A stretch of 64,000 nucleotides of DNA from Davidsoniella eucalypti (lineage: Eukaryota > Ascomycota > Sordariomycetes > Microascales > Ceratocystidaceae). The DNA lies in assembly GCA_004009845.1 (NCBI GenBank), contig RMBW01000111.1:1-64000 (forward strand), read 5' to 3'. Below the pieces are notes generated by a model. That model was not told the origin of the DNA. It did no database searches and saw nothing but the letters and a program-made list of their open reading frames with translations. Both the position numbers and the translations under genes were made by a program. Positions 25,215 to 37,014 of the stretch are shown here, piece after piece (positions within the stretch are counted from its first letter, which is position 1; the number at the start of each line of letters is the position of its first letter).

Positions 25215-25456
25215 TTACTCAAGCTCCTCTTCGTCGAATTCCTTTGCAAACTCGGGATGCTCTTTGAGCATCGTAGCCTTCTGCTTTCCGGGTCAATGTC
25301 CAGTCATTTTAGACTGGATTGAAAGGCTCCTTGACAACCACTCCCGATGAGCATTATGCGCAGTCCATGGTTGCAGCAACAGAAGCGTTAATAAATAACA
25401 TCAATATATAACTTTACCTCGGCATGGATAACATGGTAAACTGACACATCGCTCAT
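25215..25456 (-). pseudogene. small broken coding candidate, C-terminal part of unknown protein
   Basis: On the minus strand a stretch with clear coding character ends in MLKEHPEFAKEFDEEELE and a TAA at 25215-25217. Upstream in the same frame the sequence stays open for about 30 codons except for one TGA, which falls where a TGG (context H-W-P) would make continuous sense. A possible first exon (25418-25456, 13 codons starting MSDVSVYH) ends in GAG|GTAAAG. Splicing it to CAG at 25283 would give a 35-aa protein and skip the TGA. Either this is a real micro-gene with a 134-bp intron or a pseudogene carrying a nonsense change. The family is not recognised. It lies just downstream of the Ufd1-like gene on the same strand. 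Confidence 0.35.
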
Positions 25457-25695
25457 TGGAGACGATCCCCTACATTCCCGGAAGTTGGCTAGAAGATGAT
25501 ATGTATGAGCCAACCACGTATGCGATGTGTCGTTGTATCACCGTGTATTCATCAAAGGAAACCAATATTTGACATAAAGTTACAGCACTTGTGTGTGTTG
25601 AGATAGTGTTTGGTGATTCAATATAAAGAGTGTTATCAGAAACCTAACGCTAACAATATCACGCAGAAGTGAAGTCACGAAAACCAATCAGCAGA

Positions 25696-27963
25696 TTAAA
25701 CATTGGGCACTTTCTTCGGAGCCCAATTATCCAACCAGCGCCGCATGCTATCCGTATCACCGCCTTCAGCCTCGGCAGCGGCGATACACCATTCCAAATC
25801 GAATACATTTTCAGTCGCTATCCTCTCTGCGGTAGCCCTTCTCTGCTGGTTCATCTCATCCACGCACCAAAACATAGGCTGTGTCTCGTCGAATACGCCC
25901 TGGAGCAATGGCTTGACCATAGGTAACGCCTCCGACGTCTTAGTACCCGATGGCGGCAACCCAGCATTCTGGCGGCCAGTTTGGCACCACTCATTAACAC
26001 ACGAGGGCTTTTTGCAGCCGGCGATTAGCTGCGTGAGATATCTCCGTTCGATACGCCGACGCATAGCCTTGCCTTCGGGGTCATGAACACCCGCGTAGAG
26101 CGGATCGAAGCATGGGGGACAGAGCCCGAGACGATCTATGCTATCTGGCTCTGCAGTGGCACGTACGGAGCCGCGAGGACCGACTCCGAAGCGTGTGCGG
26201 CCACATCGGCTATTGCGGCAGATTGTAGGCACTTGGCGGTCGCCCTTGTCCATCTCGTGGCTCTTGAGATGTATCTGCATATCGCGTAGGCGCACAATTT
26301 TGTCACACAAGTGGCATTCGGTTGTGCGGCCTCCATCGGCGATTTCGTGAGCAGTTAAACCGGAAACTATTTGGTCGGCGGAGGGGTTCATTGGATCGCC
26401 ATCTTGTGGAACTTCGAGATGACAGAATCGGCACAGTATGATCTTGCCAGGACAGACGGTGGATCGGTGATGGGCCAGCTTTTGGACTGAGTCGAAGTCT
26501 ACGTCACAAGCAGCACATACTTCTTTGGTATGATACACGGCATTGTGCTTTTCTTCACTCTGAGAGGATGATCCAAAAGAGTCGTCCCAGAGACAATGCC
26601 AATGATTATTCCACTCATCTGAGGTTTTCTGGAAGACGTTGTGACACTCGGGACAAACGATGTTATTCCGCAGACAAAAGTTTTCGTGTAGGGTCATGGA
26701 TCGTATGGAGATGAACTGTTTACAATTATTGCATTGCTGCTGGTCGGAGTTTTGCGGTGACGTCGTCCCCAATTGCGATGAAGCTCCATCAGAGAGTACT
26801 GGAATAGCAAGGGCTCGTAGTTGATACGGTAGTGAGCGTGAAGTGCTAACGGACCCCTGGTAGCCGAAAACTGATATCAACAAAGATTCAGCGTTTTCCA
26901 TTTCAAAGTTAGAGGGATGGATGATGATAGACTTGGTGCCGTCGACCAAAGACTCGAAGTTTCCAAATACGTGATCATCGACTCGTGGTAGGCTTCTATG
27001 TCTTGAAGATCGAGGCGAGACGAAAATATCAATCCCAATATCCGAATCAACATCCGAAATTCGTATTTCGAGCGGCCTGGTAGAGTCCCAAGAAGGAAGT
27101 TCGTAGTCGACATAGTCACCGCCAACAACGTGGCCAGAGACTGGCTTCCAGATATCGATTTCACCACCTATAGATGAGTTCTCATGTCGCATTGGACCCT
27201 GCTCCGCCAGAATCCGAGCGGTTTCTTGGGCCTGTTCGTCGCTAAGAGGCTGGATATCAACCTCTAGATCGGTGTCGACAACGCACACACCATCATGGCC
27301 CTCGGGCTGGAACTGGTCGATCAGAAACGAGTATTTAGCAGTCCCATTTCTAAAGGAGAGTACCGCGTTTTTGGTCAACGTAGTGAATCGAGCGCGTAGT
27401 TGTTGCTCAAGAAGAGCCTTCCAGTCATCGGAGCTGTATCCAGCCTCGAGGGGTCGTAACCGCACAAATGTGCCCTTGGGAGCCTGTTGTGCATGCACGG
27501 TAATCTTATAAACCGGCTGATGTGATTTGGGCTCCTCATCAGCTTCGAGTGCTGAGTCCTGAGTCAAGTCGATAGGGTCTTGCGAGCTTTTACCAGCAGC
27601 CGCTTGTGATTCATCGACACCTAGAGCTTCTAGAAGATATGGACTCAGCCCAATGAAGCCTTCTTCGGCAGAAAACTCCCGGATACCAGCAAAGACCACG
27701 TTGCCATTGTGAGAGTTGAACAGGCGGAACATGAGGGGATGCGGTAGCTTATGTGCGTCTGATGTCTGATGTCCCCATTCGTTGGACGACTGGTCGTTGC
27801 CATTTGACCTTTCTGCAGCGGTTAGTAGCTGCTCGAGTGCTGAATGGGGTAAGATGATCTTGTCTCCAATCAGGTTACGCTCTTTTCTTTCAGCCGCCCC
27901 CATCAGCTGGAATGAAGCGGACCATTTTAGATTTGGGAGCGCGGGCTCATTTGTTGACGCCAT
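25696..27963 (-). CDS. Ufd1-like protein with C-terminal zinc fingers
   Basis: Single-exon 755-aa protein. The N-terminal third matches the Ufd1 fold of the Cdc48/p97 adaptor: KIILPHSALEQLL near residue 35, HPLMFRLFN near 75, then FIGLSPYLLEALGV. A long conserved middle contains VRLRPLEAGY. From about residue 405 there is an array of Cys/His pairs of TRAF/C2H2-like type: CNNC...HENFC, CPEC...HWHC, CAAC...HRSTVC, CRFC, and CHLC...HLKSH. This Ufd1-plus-zinc-finger arrangement is seen in filamentous fungi and is distinct from the short canonical Ufd1. A role in ubiquitin-dependent extraction or degradation through Cdc48 is inferred from the domain, not shown. The start is a clear ATG, and the stop is TAA at 25696-25698. 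No intron is needed. Confidence 0.85.
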   Translation of the reverse strand: MASTNEPALPNLKWSASFQLMGAAERKERNLIGDKIILPHSALEQLLTAAERSNGNDQSSNEWGHQTSDAHKLPHPLMFRLFNSHNGNVVFAGIREFSAEEGFIGLSPYLLEALGVDESQAAAGKSSQDPIDLTQDSALEADEEPKSHQPVYKITVHAQQAPKGTFVRLRPLEAGYSSDDWKALLEQQLRARFTTLTKNAVLSFRNGTAKYSFLIDQFQPEGHDGVCVVDTDLEVDIQPLSDEQAQETARILAEQGPMRHENSSIGGEIDIWKPVSGHVVGGDYVDYELPSWDSTRPLEIRISDVDSDIGIDIFVSPRSSRHRSLPRVDDHVFGNFESLVDGTKSIIIHPSNFEMENAESLLISVFGYQGSVSTSRSLPYQLRALAIPVLSDGASSQLGTTSPQNSDQQQCNNCKQFISIRSMTLHENFCLRNNIVCPECHNVFQKTSDEWNNHWHCLWDDSFGSSSQSEEKHNAVYHTKEVCAACDVDFDSVQKLAHHRSTVCPGKIILCRFCHLEVPQDGDPMNPSADQIVSGLTAHEIADGGRTTECHLCDKIVRLRDMQIHLKSHEMDKGDRQVPTICRNSRCGRTRFGVGPRGSVRATAEPDSIDRLGLCPPCFDPLYAGVHDPEGKAMRRRIERRYLTQLIAGCKKPSCVNEWCQTGRQNAGLPPSGTKTSEALPMVKPLLQGVFDETQPMFWCVDEMNQQRRATAERIATENVFDLEWCIAAAEAEGGDTDSMRRWLDNWAPKKVPNV

Positions 27964-30900
27964 GGTTTGGTGAGTATATAAATTTCTTGTAGAGTCTGAA
28001 ATAAATGAGGCCGTGATTGTGGGTTTGTTTGGCTTAACCCAGAAAATGATGTAGTGGGGAACAAACTAGAGTTGAAGAGAGGAAAGTAGGGTTTGTTAGG
28101 AAAAACGTATCATAGCCAAATAACATGGTATGTATAATTACTTAAATATTCGTGAGATAACGAGTATATCTTGAAGTATAATGACATGTTTTTCATGCGA
28201 GTGAGTAAGGCTAGCTCAACGCTCAAATAGTGAAGATTCAGGCTCCCATTAGCATCCGTCATGTCATAGCTTGTGTTTAGCGATATCTATCAGTATACAA
28301 AAAGTTATGTGGCGGTAATTGTGTGCTGACAAACAAGCAGACAACAAACTGCCACAACCCTTAATCGTCAAAAGAATAAAACAGCCCTGGTACTGATGAC
28401 TTATTTGTCTGAGAGCATAATTTGATCATTTTGTCACCTGTAAATAAATAACTGCAGAGTAGACATGAAGAAAAAAGGATAAACTATCTTAAGTAGCACA
28501 TTGCGAGTTGCCATATGATTTATAAGCACAGACAAAACAGGTAGCCAATTGACAAAGCTTTTTGACAGGACAAGTACAGTAGTAGTTAGTCAATATAGCT
28601 ACTTATTTTGTCATCTACGTCATATGTCGTGTCGTGGACTCAAACCTTAGTTCTCTTAGTGATGAGCGTGCTATAGATAAGCAACATTCAATATAGCTCA
28701 GTCTTTCATCGTAAACTTGGTTTGTCATCCTATTATAGTAAATCAATGGGCTTATTTAAATAAGATATAATAACCGCTGGTACTGAAAGCAACCCAAGAC
28801 CCTTGATATGGAATTTAAACGACAATGGCGGTCGGAATTGGGCTGAGATGGGGTGTATGCCCCGCAAAATTGGATTCATGTGATCTAGTGATATATAGCT
28901 GTAAGTGAGATTTTCGAGTGATTTTTTGGGACAACTGCTGTCGAGATACTAAATGGGCAATCAGGATACTGATAGAAAAAGGTGGCATTCGCTTCTTGTC
29001 GAGCTTGGCAAGTAGGACTTGATATTATCTAGAGATAATAAGCAATACGGCACATCAAGATACATAGTGCCAGCTCCCACCCAATATCAGTCTGCGTCCT
29101 GAATAGAGTGTAGTGCGGGGAAGCTAAGATGCCCAGGCAATACGCACGTGCGAGCATAACAAATATTTCTTACTCCTTGCTGATTATACACACATGTACA
29201 GCTAGTTGAGAAACTGGGGAGGACGCGTGATGTGATGAAGACCTGCATATCAAATGAGGGGGAAATCTGGACAGCACAGACGCTCTTGCAGATAGATATA
29301 TATAAAGTGTGCCATATACTTGGGGAAATTGTTTGGAGGAGAGAGGAGAGAGCAGAAACGAATGACCAAAAGCTAGCAATCATAGCCAAACGGAGTTGAA
29401 AGCCTCCAGTTGTCGTATCTGCCAAGATTTTAGGAGTAAGTGAGGGCAAGAGTAGCCGCCCCGAAGGATAGATGGATGGCCACAGAAAAGCAGAAAAAAA
29501 AAACGAGGCTGGCATGGCACAGGGTTAAGAGGAATCAGAGGTACATAGTTGTATGTGCATGCGCATCTCATCTATCGTGAAATTGGAGAAGGCGTTTGGC
29601 TGCATCTGCATGCATTATGTAGCTGCACAGCTGTATCACGCTTACAATATGCCTTCGGGGGTTGTATCAAGGCCATCACATACAGTTGTGTATGTTTCAG
29701 CTTGCATAGTTAGCGGCTATTTGCACTATTTGCCGGCAAGTTGTGATACCTACAGTACGGATTGTTACGTTGCCAAGACTGCATAGTTGGCGATTTGTGG
29801 TCTTGGGGGGAGGATATCGCACTAATTGTTAATTGTCAGGCAAGACAACCCACTGGAACAGAGGAGGCTCTGGCTTATTATGTGCTAGCGGCTAAGGTTA
29901 AAGAATGGCGTTGCTTGAGGGCGACCCTGAAGTTGATCGAGAGGTGGAGAAGCGATGCTGGATTGCGCTTAAAGATGTACTAGGAGTAGTTTGAATTTTC
30001 TGGCTTTAAGCTGTTTTGGGCAAAATGAGCCGCCTTGCTTGGTGTGAATTTTGCAGTCTCTCTCGGTAGCGTATTGGGGTAAAAGAGTTTTTTATTTTCA
30101 TTGTTTTTTAGAGCAACATAGGAACTAGAAGGATGGCAAAATGCTCTTCAGCCTCTTACTCACTATCTCTGATTCTTGATCGGCCCTTCTAGAGGCGGTC
30201 TAGACTTTAAGCCGACGAAATATGAAAAGAAGAAAAACATAGAATGTAAATTTCAGTATGAGTTGGCAGACTGTACCACGCAATTGTTCATTCAGTCCCT
30301 TATTCATGATGTAATGAAGCAAGAGTGTTATCATATCTACACTATAACTGCAGATATACAATGTATTACCACTATAGACAGGCCAGCTCAGTGCAAAAAA
30401 TTATGGGCCAATACCTGCCAAATTCAAGCCGTCTCGCCGTCATTGTGGGCTTGTGCTCGTTCGATTATGGGTCCAACTCAAATGGTTTAATGTTGTGATT
30501 CGGGGACCGGATTTGGATGGATTTCCGCATTCTGGACTGTACGGGCCGCCTAAACAACGTAGCAATTACAGCACAGTATCTTATATTTGTGCTTCGATTG
30601 CTTGTTTTGCTTTCTGCAATGCTAGCACTCATGATAGCTTTAGGAGAGTAGCACAGCTACAGAGCATCAAGTAGGCCCAATTGCGATATTCAGCCGCAGC
30701 ATCTCCAACGACAAGGTGGTTGAGCTATATAAGTAAGTATGGCATGCCCACAGACCATTTCTGCACATTAGAAGCACTAAGTTTTGCATGCGTACGTATG
30801 TTATGTGAGTATATGTAGAGAAGTGCATGGGACTATCCATCGCATGTTCATGTGCATGCGCTTCGGCTCAAACATTTGGACTTCGTGATCAAAGCTCCAG

Positions 30901-31787
30901 ACCAATGTGACTGGGCATCAGGACGTTGAGGGCCTACGTACTGCCAGATGGAGGACTTATGTAGTTGTCTTGTAGCTGCTATACCAGCTGGTCTCCTGGC
31001 AAGCTAAACGTACGCATACTTCATCGCATACAACCGTGTGTTGATAGAAGCCGGGGCAGGACCAAGCCAAGTGTGTCTACTAGTCAAGCACAACAGCAGC
31101 TAGCATCTCGTACATACGACCAAAACGCCCATCAACGGGCAAACCCCCTTACGGCGTGATCTACTGTCCGAGCAAGAAAGCCCCTGCTGTTAACAAGACC
31201 AACCTACTTATGTACAATAAGCCCGCCCCTGTTCCGCTCCGCCTGTCGTTCTCGTTCAGCCAAGCAACTGGAGTCAGTCTACGAAGAGACCTTATGAAAT
31301 ACCAGCAATGAGTTCCCCAAATATAGGCAGGTTCTGTTACATTATAATTGTATTTTTTCGATGTTCTAGCCGGCTCCTTTCAAATCAATAAAATACAGGC
31401 CTTAAAAAGATGCGAGAGAAATAATGAGATAAAAAGATGATAAAAAAAGAAAAAAGCCAATACTCATCAAATATGACCATGCCTAGCCTGGCCTAACCAA
31501 ATAACCAAACACAACCAATTCTCACTCAACTTCTACACATCTACTTACATAGGTCATTCCTTTCCTCAGGTAGGCATGCTTGTTTTGTTTCCTTGCTTGG
31601 GTGGGTTGGGTTCTTTATATCAGCCATTCGCCATCCACCTCGAGCTTTCCTCTTGCTATTCATCTTTTACAAACTCATTGCCTTTGACCTTTTGATTCAT
31701 CTTGTGCTTTACGCCTTCTTCTTCCTATCTTTACTGTCTTATAAGTGATATATCACCTACCTACACACACATATATCACCGCCTACC
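27964..31787. other. 3.8-kb intergenic region
   Basis: No supportable gene. The longest frame (29087-29515, minus, 142 codons from an ATG) opens with a poly-phenylalanine run from a T tract and has no motif, so I do not call it. Frames at 29762-29983 and 30176-30490 (+) are also unsupported. The last ~250 bp are strongly pyrimidine-rich (TTTCC, CTTGC) and are the likely promoter and leader of the F-box-like gene at 31788. Confidence 0.45.
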
Positions 31788-34700
31788 ATGACGGTGTCAA
31801 CACCACAGCCCGATGGCCTCCAGCTAACGGATATTATCGCCAACTCTCTTGTGCTAGATCACATTCTCCCATATCTCAGCGCCTTTGAGCGCTTGAGGCT
31901 GGCCAGCACTAACAAACACAACCGTTGGCTTCTACACGATAACACACACTTCTTCCGTCATCTAGATATGGGAACAGTCCGAAGAATCAACTTCAACGTC
32001 ATGCGAGAAGAGGAAATGGACGAATTTGACCCTAACACTCAAGTTCGCGAATTACTAACCGAAGACGAGTAAGTACATGCTTTATTGTCTAATCTGAACG
32101 CCCCCCCAAACTGTTCCCGTATTGATCGACCCCATCTTGGTTGGCTTATAAGTCAAGATCCGCGCTATCCACCCCATGTCCACCCTGCACTTTACTTCTC
32201 ACCGCTCGAAGCGTATCCCGTAACGAACCTCACGATGCCTTAGCCTCTATACTAATCTAACGGGTTTTAGCTTCATGTCTGGGCCCATCAGGGGCATTTT
32301 CTCATCTTTGCGAAGGGCCAATTTCCTCAGCGACATTCAGACGCTAATCCTAGACGGACTACCAGTAACAGCTGATGTCTGCCATGAGATCCTAACCGAT
32401 CCGAATTTCAATGTGCGCATACTCTCTATCCGAGGCGTCACCTCACTCAACGAGCGTCAGCTATGCGCCGCCCTCCGCACAGCTTGTCGGCCAACACGGC
32501 CAAAGGGCACGCCGCGTCTCAAGGGACTCTATGTCTTTGGCGCACCCGACAGCAAGGAAGGCGCAGGAACCACAGCCGAAGACTGGTACCACAAGCGAGG
32601 CCAGATTATCAAGCGCAACATCGTGAGTGACTGGGGCGGCGTGCTCCAGGACTGCCACGACGTACTCGCCTTTGATAGCGTTCTATGCAAGGGCCCTGCC
32701 CACATCAACTCTCCCGTCTACGGCTGCTACGACACTTCTAGTTCGTCTGCGCCTCAATGGGCGGTTGCGACGTACTCTCTCGGCCGTTGTGCCGGCTGTG
32801 GCTCGGCTCCCGAGGGTCTCACCCACTGCGACAAGTACACCAAAACATCTGACTTGCCTATGATCTCGCCGCCACCGCTTCTGACCTCGACGGTACGCGC
32901 CGCTACCATGCCCTCTTCGGACTCTCTGGGCCAAGGACAAGCAGACGAGATGTGCTTTGTTGCCCGCTGCGAGTCCTGTGTGCAAGGGCGCATGTGCCGC
33001 TGCTGCAGCAAGTGGTTCTGTGAGGACTGCTACCCGATGAACAGCAGAGCGCAATCACCTATCCCCAGCCTAGCATCGGCCACCTCGTCACCATTGAGTT
33101 CGTCACCCGCCAGCATCTCCAGCTTTAGTTCAGCCATGTCGGGACTCACCGTCGCGAGCTCACCGTCGTCTCTTTCTCTATCAGAAACTGCGCCAAGCAA
33201 GGTATGTAACACTAATGTTCACGTGTAATCAGCACCACCATCACGGATACAACAATACAAGCTACGGCGCTATAATCAGCCGACTTAGGCAGTCGTCACT
33301 CAAGCAGTCGTCAGACGCATGATACGATAACAAGGCTCAAGCCGCTGCACATCTAGGGCCACTAATCAAGGAGCAACAGGCGACTTGCGCATTTCCGCTT
33401 CAGTTGCTTCCCACAGCAGTCTTTAGCGGGTTTGCGGTTCGTGTTAGTCCTCAAGTTTTGGTAGCTTTTTTTTTTACTTCCTTTGTTTTAGTGGTCGGCT
33501 GTAGCGACAGGGCCCTGGCTCCTAATTTGGCATGATTTGGCGTCGAGCTCGTAGGTCCGTCTTCACCGAGCCGAGCTCTCTCACTAACACCGCTAGCTGC
33601 TCGCTTTTACTCAGGTTCCTATCGCTCGCCAATGCATCGAATGTGGCTTCAATGTGGGTCATCCCGCCGCTCAGGCTGTCTCTCTATGCTCAATATCCCC
33701 TGTAGTTTATTGAACACCCCTGCTGTCGCTCTGCCAAAATACCGCTATACCCTGCAAGAAAGGGCGTCTTAGGACAGCCTGTAATAGAAGCGTTCAAAGA
33801 CCGCTGTGCTACTAGTCGTAGCCCACTATTCTATTACACTTGCTATCTACAACTATCGTAGCCAGTCATGCCATACAAATGTGCAGGTGGCTACAGGACT
33901 GCCAATACCTATCATACAACCACTTTTATTCCAGCTACCACGTATTATTACAACTATCTTCTACATACATCACTATATCTCATGTACCTGCACATATATA
34001 TAAACAAAAATCCTCAGCGTCCTATCTGAGAGCAGTCACCAAGAACTAAGCATGGTCTTGGCTGCATAAATTACATACTGTTACATACTATTTCATACTA
34101 CCATCTTGTTCCGTTCCCTTCAAGATCTCTAAATACACTCTCAAATACTTCTATTACTACATAGACCCGCCCAACCAAATCCCACTGGCTGCGCTAGAAA
34201 AAAAAAATTACGCGCACAAGAAAAGCAGAGCGTCATATCTCCAATCCATAACCTAACAATGAAGCTAAACAAGGATATAATCCGCATGTATTAACGTATT
34301 CTATCTTAAAACTCTAGTGTCTAGACTGCTTCGCAACGACCCAGAAACGCTGCATCGGCTGTTGCGGCGGCTATTGCTCCGAGCACCACGAAGGCTCGAC
34401 TGCCGAGTTTGTAAGTCTTCTTCTTTGGGGTCTTGATTAGGTTTCTCGTCTATCTTGTCTGCGGAGAAGACCGACAGAACCATCAGGCTGTTGAAACACG
34501 TTAAGGAATAGGATTATAGACTAACTCGGAGTTCTTTTTGGCTGTAAATAGTGTGATTGTATGTCCGAAAAGCACTTTTGAATCTCCTTTCCTTCATATT
34601 TGCAATGTCGTCATGATTATACACCGCCTTGCCAGTAGCAGGCTCTTACATATCAAGAATAATAGTCAGGACTGCCATTATTACCTACGCCGAATTATCG

Positions 34701-35242
34701 GCTCGTTTAAGTCACTTTCACATGCAATTTTCTATCCACGAACCTTCTCTCCCTTGTAAAAAATTCCGTTTTCACTTTTTCCCATTTGGGCGAATACCCC
34801 ACCCTATCTAACAACCTAGAATTTTCTCACTTTTTCTACCCCACACAAAAAAAAAATTCCGTCTATCAACAAGCTTCTCTTCCTAAAAAAGACGGAAAAA
34901 TCCTACCATTTTCGTGTCCAGCCAACTACATCAGGACCGATTCATATTACTAGTTTCTTTTTTTTCTTTCTATTTCTTCCTTGGTTTCTTATCAACTAAC
35001 ATATAACCGTTCTTAATTTTCTTTTAGGGTGCCATACAAGACGGGGTCTGACGCAGACTCGAAACTCATCGTCACCTCACGTGATCCCACCGTATTCGAC
35101 GAGGACCTCGCCTGTTGGCTCTGGTAGTCCGCGTCGGCATACTCAGGCGTGGTCTCGGTGGATGGTCCAGCAGAGAGGCCCGGTATCTATCTCGGCACGT
35201 CGGCCAATGATCTACAACAACCGCTTTAGGGACCGGATGTAA
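31788..35242 (+). CDS. F-box-like protein with C-terminal multi-zinc domain; six exons, 7-nt microexon
   Basis: Probable substrate-recognition protein with an F-box-like N-terminus (residues about 15-60: LVLDHILPYLSAFERLRLAS...NRWLL) and a cysteine-rich C-terminus. Exons are 31788-32068, 32271-33201, 33615-33653, 34318-34410, 34552-34558 and 35028-35242. This gives 1566 nt and 521 aa, in frame throughout. All introns start GT and end AG. Introns 2-5 are 413, 664, 141 and 469 bp, long for this genome. The joined exons give a continuous zinc-binding pattern: CAGC, then CESC...CRCCSKWFCEDC, CIECGFN|CLDC, TQKRCIGCCGGYCSEHHEGS, and |CDW|C. Each new splice junction restores a cysteine pair, which is the main support. 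The C-terminal exon adds a basic Ser/Pro-rich tail. Without these exons the frame stops at 33228. A ubiquitin-ligase role is inferred from the F-box only. Confidence 0.75.
33202..33614 (+). other. long intron 2 of the F-box-like gene
   Basis: Donor GTATGT after an AAG codon. Branch-like CACTAAC lies about 25 nt before acceptor ACTCAG. A different, 31-nt removal at 33202-33232 would also keep a frame open to a TGA at 33320-33322 but is too short for a fungal intron and loses the zinc domain. Confidence 0.65.
34552..34558 (+). other. 7-nt microexon
   Basis: TGTGATT lies between acceptor AAATAG (branch CTAAC 16 nt upstream) and donor GTATGT. It adds Cys-Asp and the first base of a Trp codon completed by GG at 35028-35029, giving C-D-W-C. 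That motif is the expected next cysteine pair after HHEGST. Length 7 also corrects the reading phase between exon 4 (phase 0) and exon 6 (two leading bases). Confidence 0.7.
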
Positions 35243-35546
35243 ACTCACACTTGGAGTCTCTCTTACTAGTTTGATCTCACATACCAACACTAGGTATCTT
35301 TTTGTAACAACATTCTTTGTTTAATTTGGCGTTAGGGTTATGGATCATCACAACATGTTTGTCTTGATGTCTTTGGTGTTCTTTTCACAGAACAAACTTG
35401 TCTTTTATCAACGATATCCCACTCTCAATTTACAATCTAATCTTCTCTATTAATACCAGTATAAATGTCGTTCCATAGCAACCATCTAGTCAATAAGCGT
35501 TTTAATATTAGCAGATGTAATAGTACATGTCTTCCACATTTGGAGC
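35243..35546. other. convergent 3' flanks of F-box-like gene and Arp6
   Basis: 304 bp of AT-rich sequence between two facing stop codons. It holds the 3' untranslated regions and poly(A) signals of both genes; nothing else is seen. Confidence 0.5.
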
Positions 35547-37014
35547 TTATAGAACATTCAACCCGGCAGTAAACTTGCGTGCTGCCCAGCCAGAGCCATG
35601 CTCTTCATACTCTTGCTTAGTGACTACGAGTTTTTCAAAGTTGGCATGTCTTGCGAACCATACGCCACCATTCCAGGAGGCCCTTATCGGATCCGTAGGT
35701 CGTGCGACACGCACTATACACTGATCAGGCATCCGTAAGGTGACTTCTTGTTGTAGACGCTCGACAAACCCGTCGATCAACGTGTTTCCCCCAACCACGA
35801 CGATGTTAAGTAGTAACCCAGGCCAGATGCCCACAGGGAGTGCCTCGACCGCCTGCAGAATCATATCTGGGATGCCAGGAACGTTCATACCGGCGTCGGA
35901 TGGGTTGAAGAGAAGTTCGGGCACAGTGAAGCGCTCGTTGCGAAGTGTAAAGACGTCTTCAGCCACACCACCAGCGGCTCGTAGGCCACCTGGTCGAGAA
36001 TGAGCGGCGATATCGTAAGCACGTAACTCGCCGTGCATACGCGAATGGAAGTCGGGTAAGACATAGTCTCGCGCGATGCCGTTAGAGCCGGCAACGTAAA
36101 CGGGGTTCTTGGGAGCACCAGAAGGACCACGCCAACATGCTTCAATGTCTGCAGCGAAGTTGGAAGATATATAGGACGTCTGTTCTTTGATTTCGTTGAC
36201 TATGTGCGTGTCGTTGCTGACGTCGTAGTAGCGCACGGAAAGCTTGCGCGCGAGGTAGTTGGTGAGGAACTTCCCACCAATGTCAAGACGGCGCTGGGCA
36301 CTGTTGAGTGGCCGGCCATTTATGAGAGGCGTCACATGTGTATGTGAGTAGCCTGAGTCAACTATGAGAACAATCTCCGCGGGTATTGTAGGTGTTGGGT
36401 CCGTAGGTCGTGGAGTTTGAAATATTTCTTGGATATCGTTATAAGCATTCCATGTGATCACTAAGGCGTTGCATAGGTTAGTAGATGATATGCAGTACTT
36501 TAGATAACACAAGATACCACATACCAGGCGAGCGACAGTACCGTGCAAAGCCATATTCTTCAAATGCAATTTGATCGCAATTTGTCTGTAGCGCCGGCAA
36601 AGCGCCCGGTGCCTCTCCGAGTAACAGTGTAGTCTCAGCTGGATTTACAGCCATGCCAGAACTTTCTGCACCGCCCAACCGTTTCTTGTCAGCCTTTGAC
36701 TCTCCAGAAAATAGCTCTCTGTCCCAAATCTCCTTCTGCGACTCCCAATTCACTATAAAGCCCTTTTCGACGGGTCTTCGAAAGGACATTTCGCTAAAGT
36801 CACGCGCTGTTGCCAATTCGCTGGCAATGTATGTCTTCTTGTGACGATCGCGCGTAATGCAATTCGGGATAATTCTCGCAGTGGGTAGTGGATCTTCTGC
36901 GGCGGGAGTAGAGGCTATGAGCCCAGCTTTGAGGGTATAGGCGCCATTGTCGAGAATCAATGTTTGTGAGGGCGGAGGTGGACGCGATGGTTTCGAGCGA
37001 CGGCCGGGAGCCAT
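35547..37014 (-). CDS. ARP6: actin-related protein Arp6 (SWR1 complex)
   Basis: Nuclear actin-related protein, in yeast a subunit of the SWR1 remodeller that deposits H2A.Z. Exons are 36525-37014 and 35547-36460 (complement), 467 aa. The 64-bp intron has GTATGT, an ACTAAC branch and TTAG, and splits a Val codon. The actin fold is visible: LILDNGAYTLKAGL near residue 19 (phosphate-1 loop region), then LIVDSGYSHTHVTP (phosphate-2 loop), LDIGGKFLTNYL, ELLFNPSDAGM, VVVGGNTLIDGF, and the C-terminal W...ARKFTAGLNVL. Arp6-type sequences include FRRPVEKGFIVNWESQKEIWD and the ITWNAY/DIQEIF stretch. The length is slightly above yeast Arp6 (438 aa). A basic N-terminus (APGRRSKPSR) may assist nuclear import. 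Confidence 0.93.

Noticed and set aside
29087..29515. 142-codon minus-strand frame with hydrophobic stretches
   Set aside because: Opens with a poly-T-derived Phe run; no motif or codon structure; lies in an AT/CT-rich intergenic tract.
32683..33054. 123-codon minus-strand frame over F-box exon 2
   Set aside because: Antisense shadow of GC-rich coding sequence.
33199..33322. 31-nt intron in the F-box-like gene giving a short basic C-terminus, or simple stop at 33228
   Set aside because: 31 nt is below plausible fungal intron size. Both models lose the cysteine-rich domain that the distal exons rebuild in phase.
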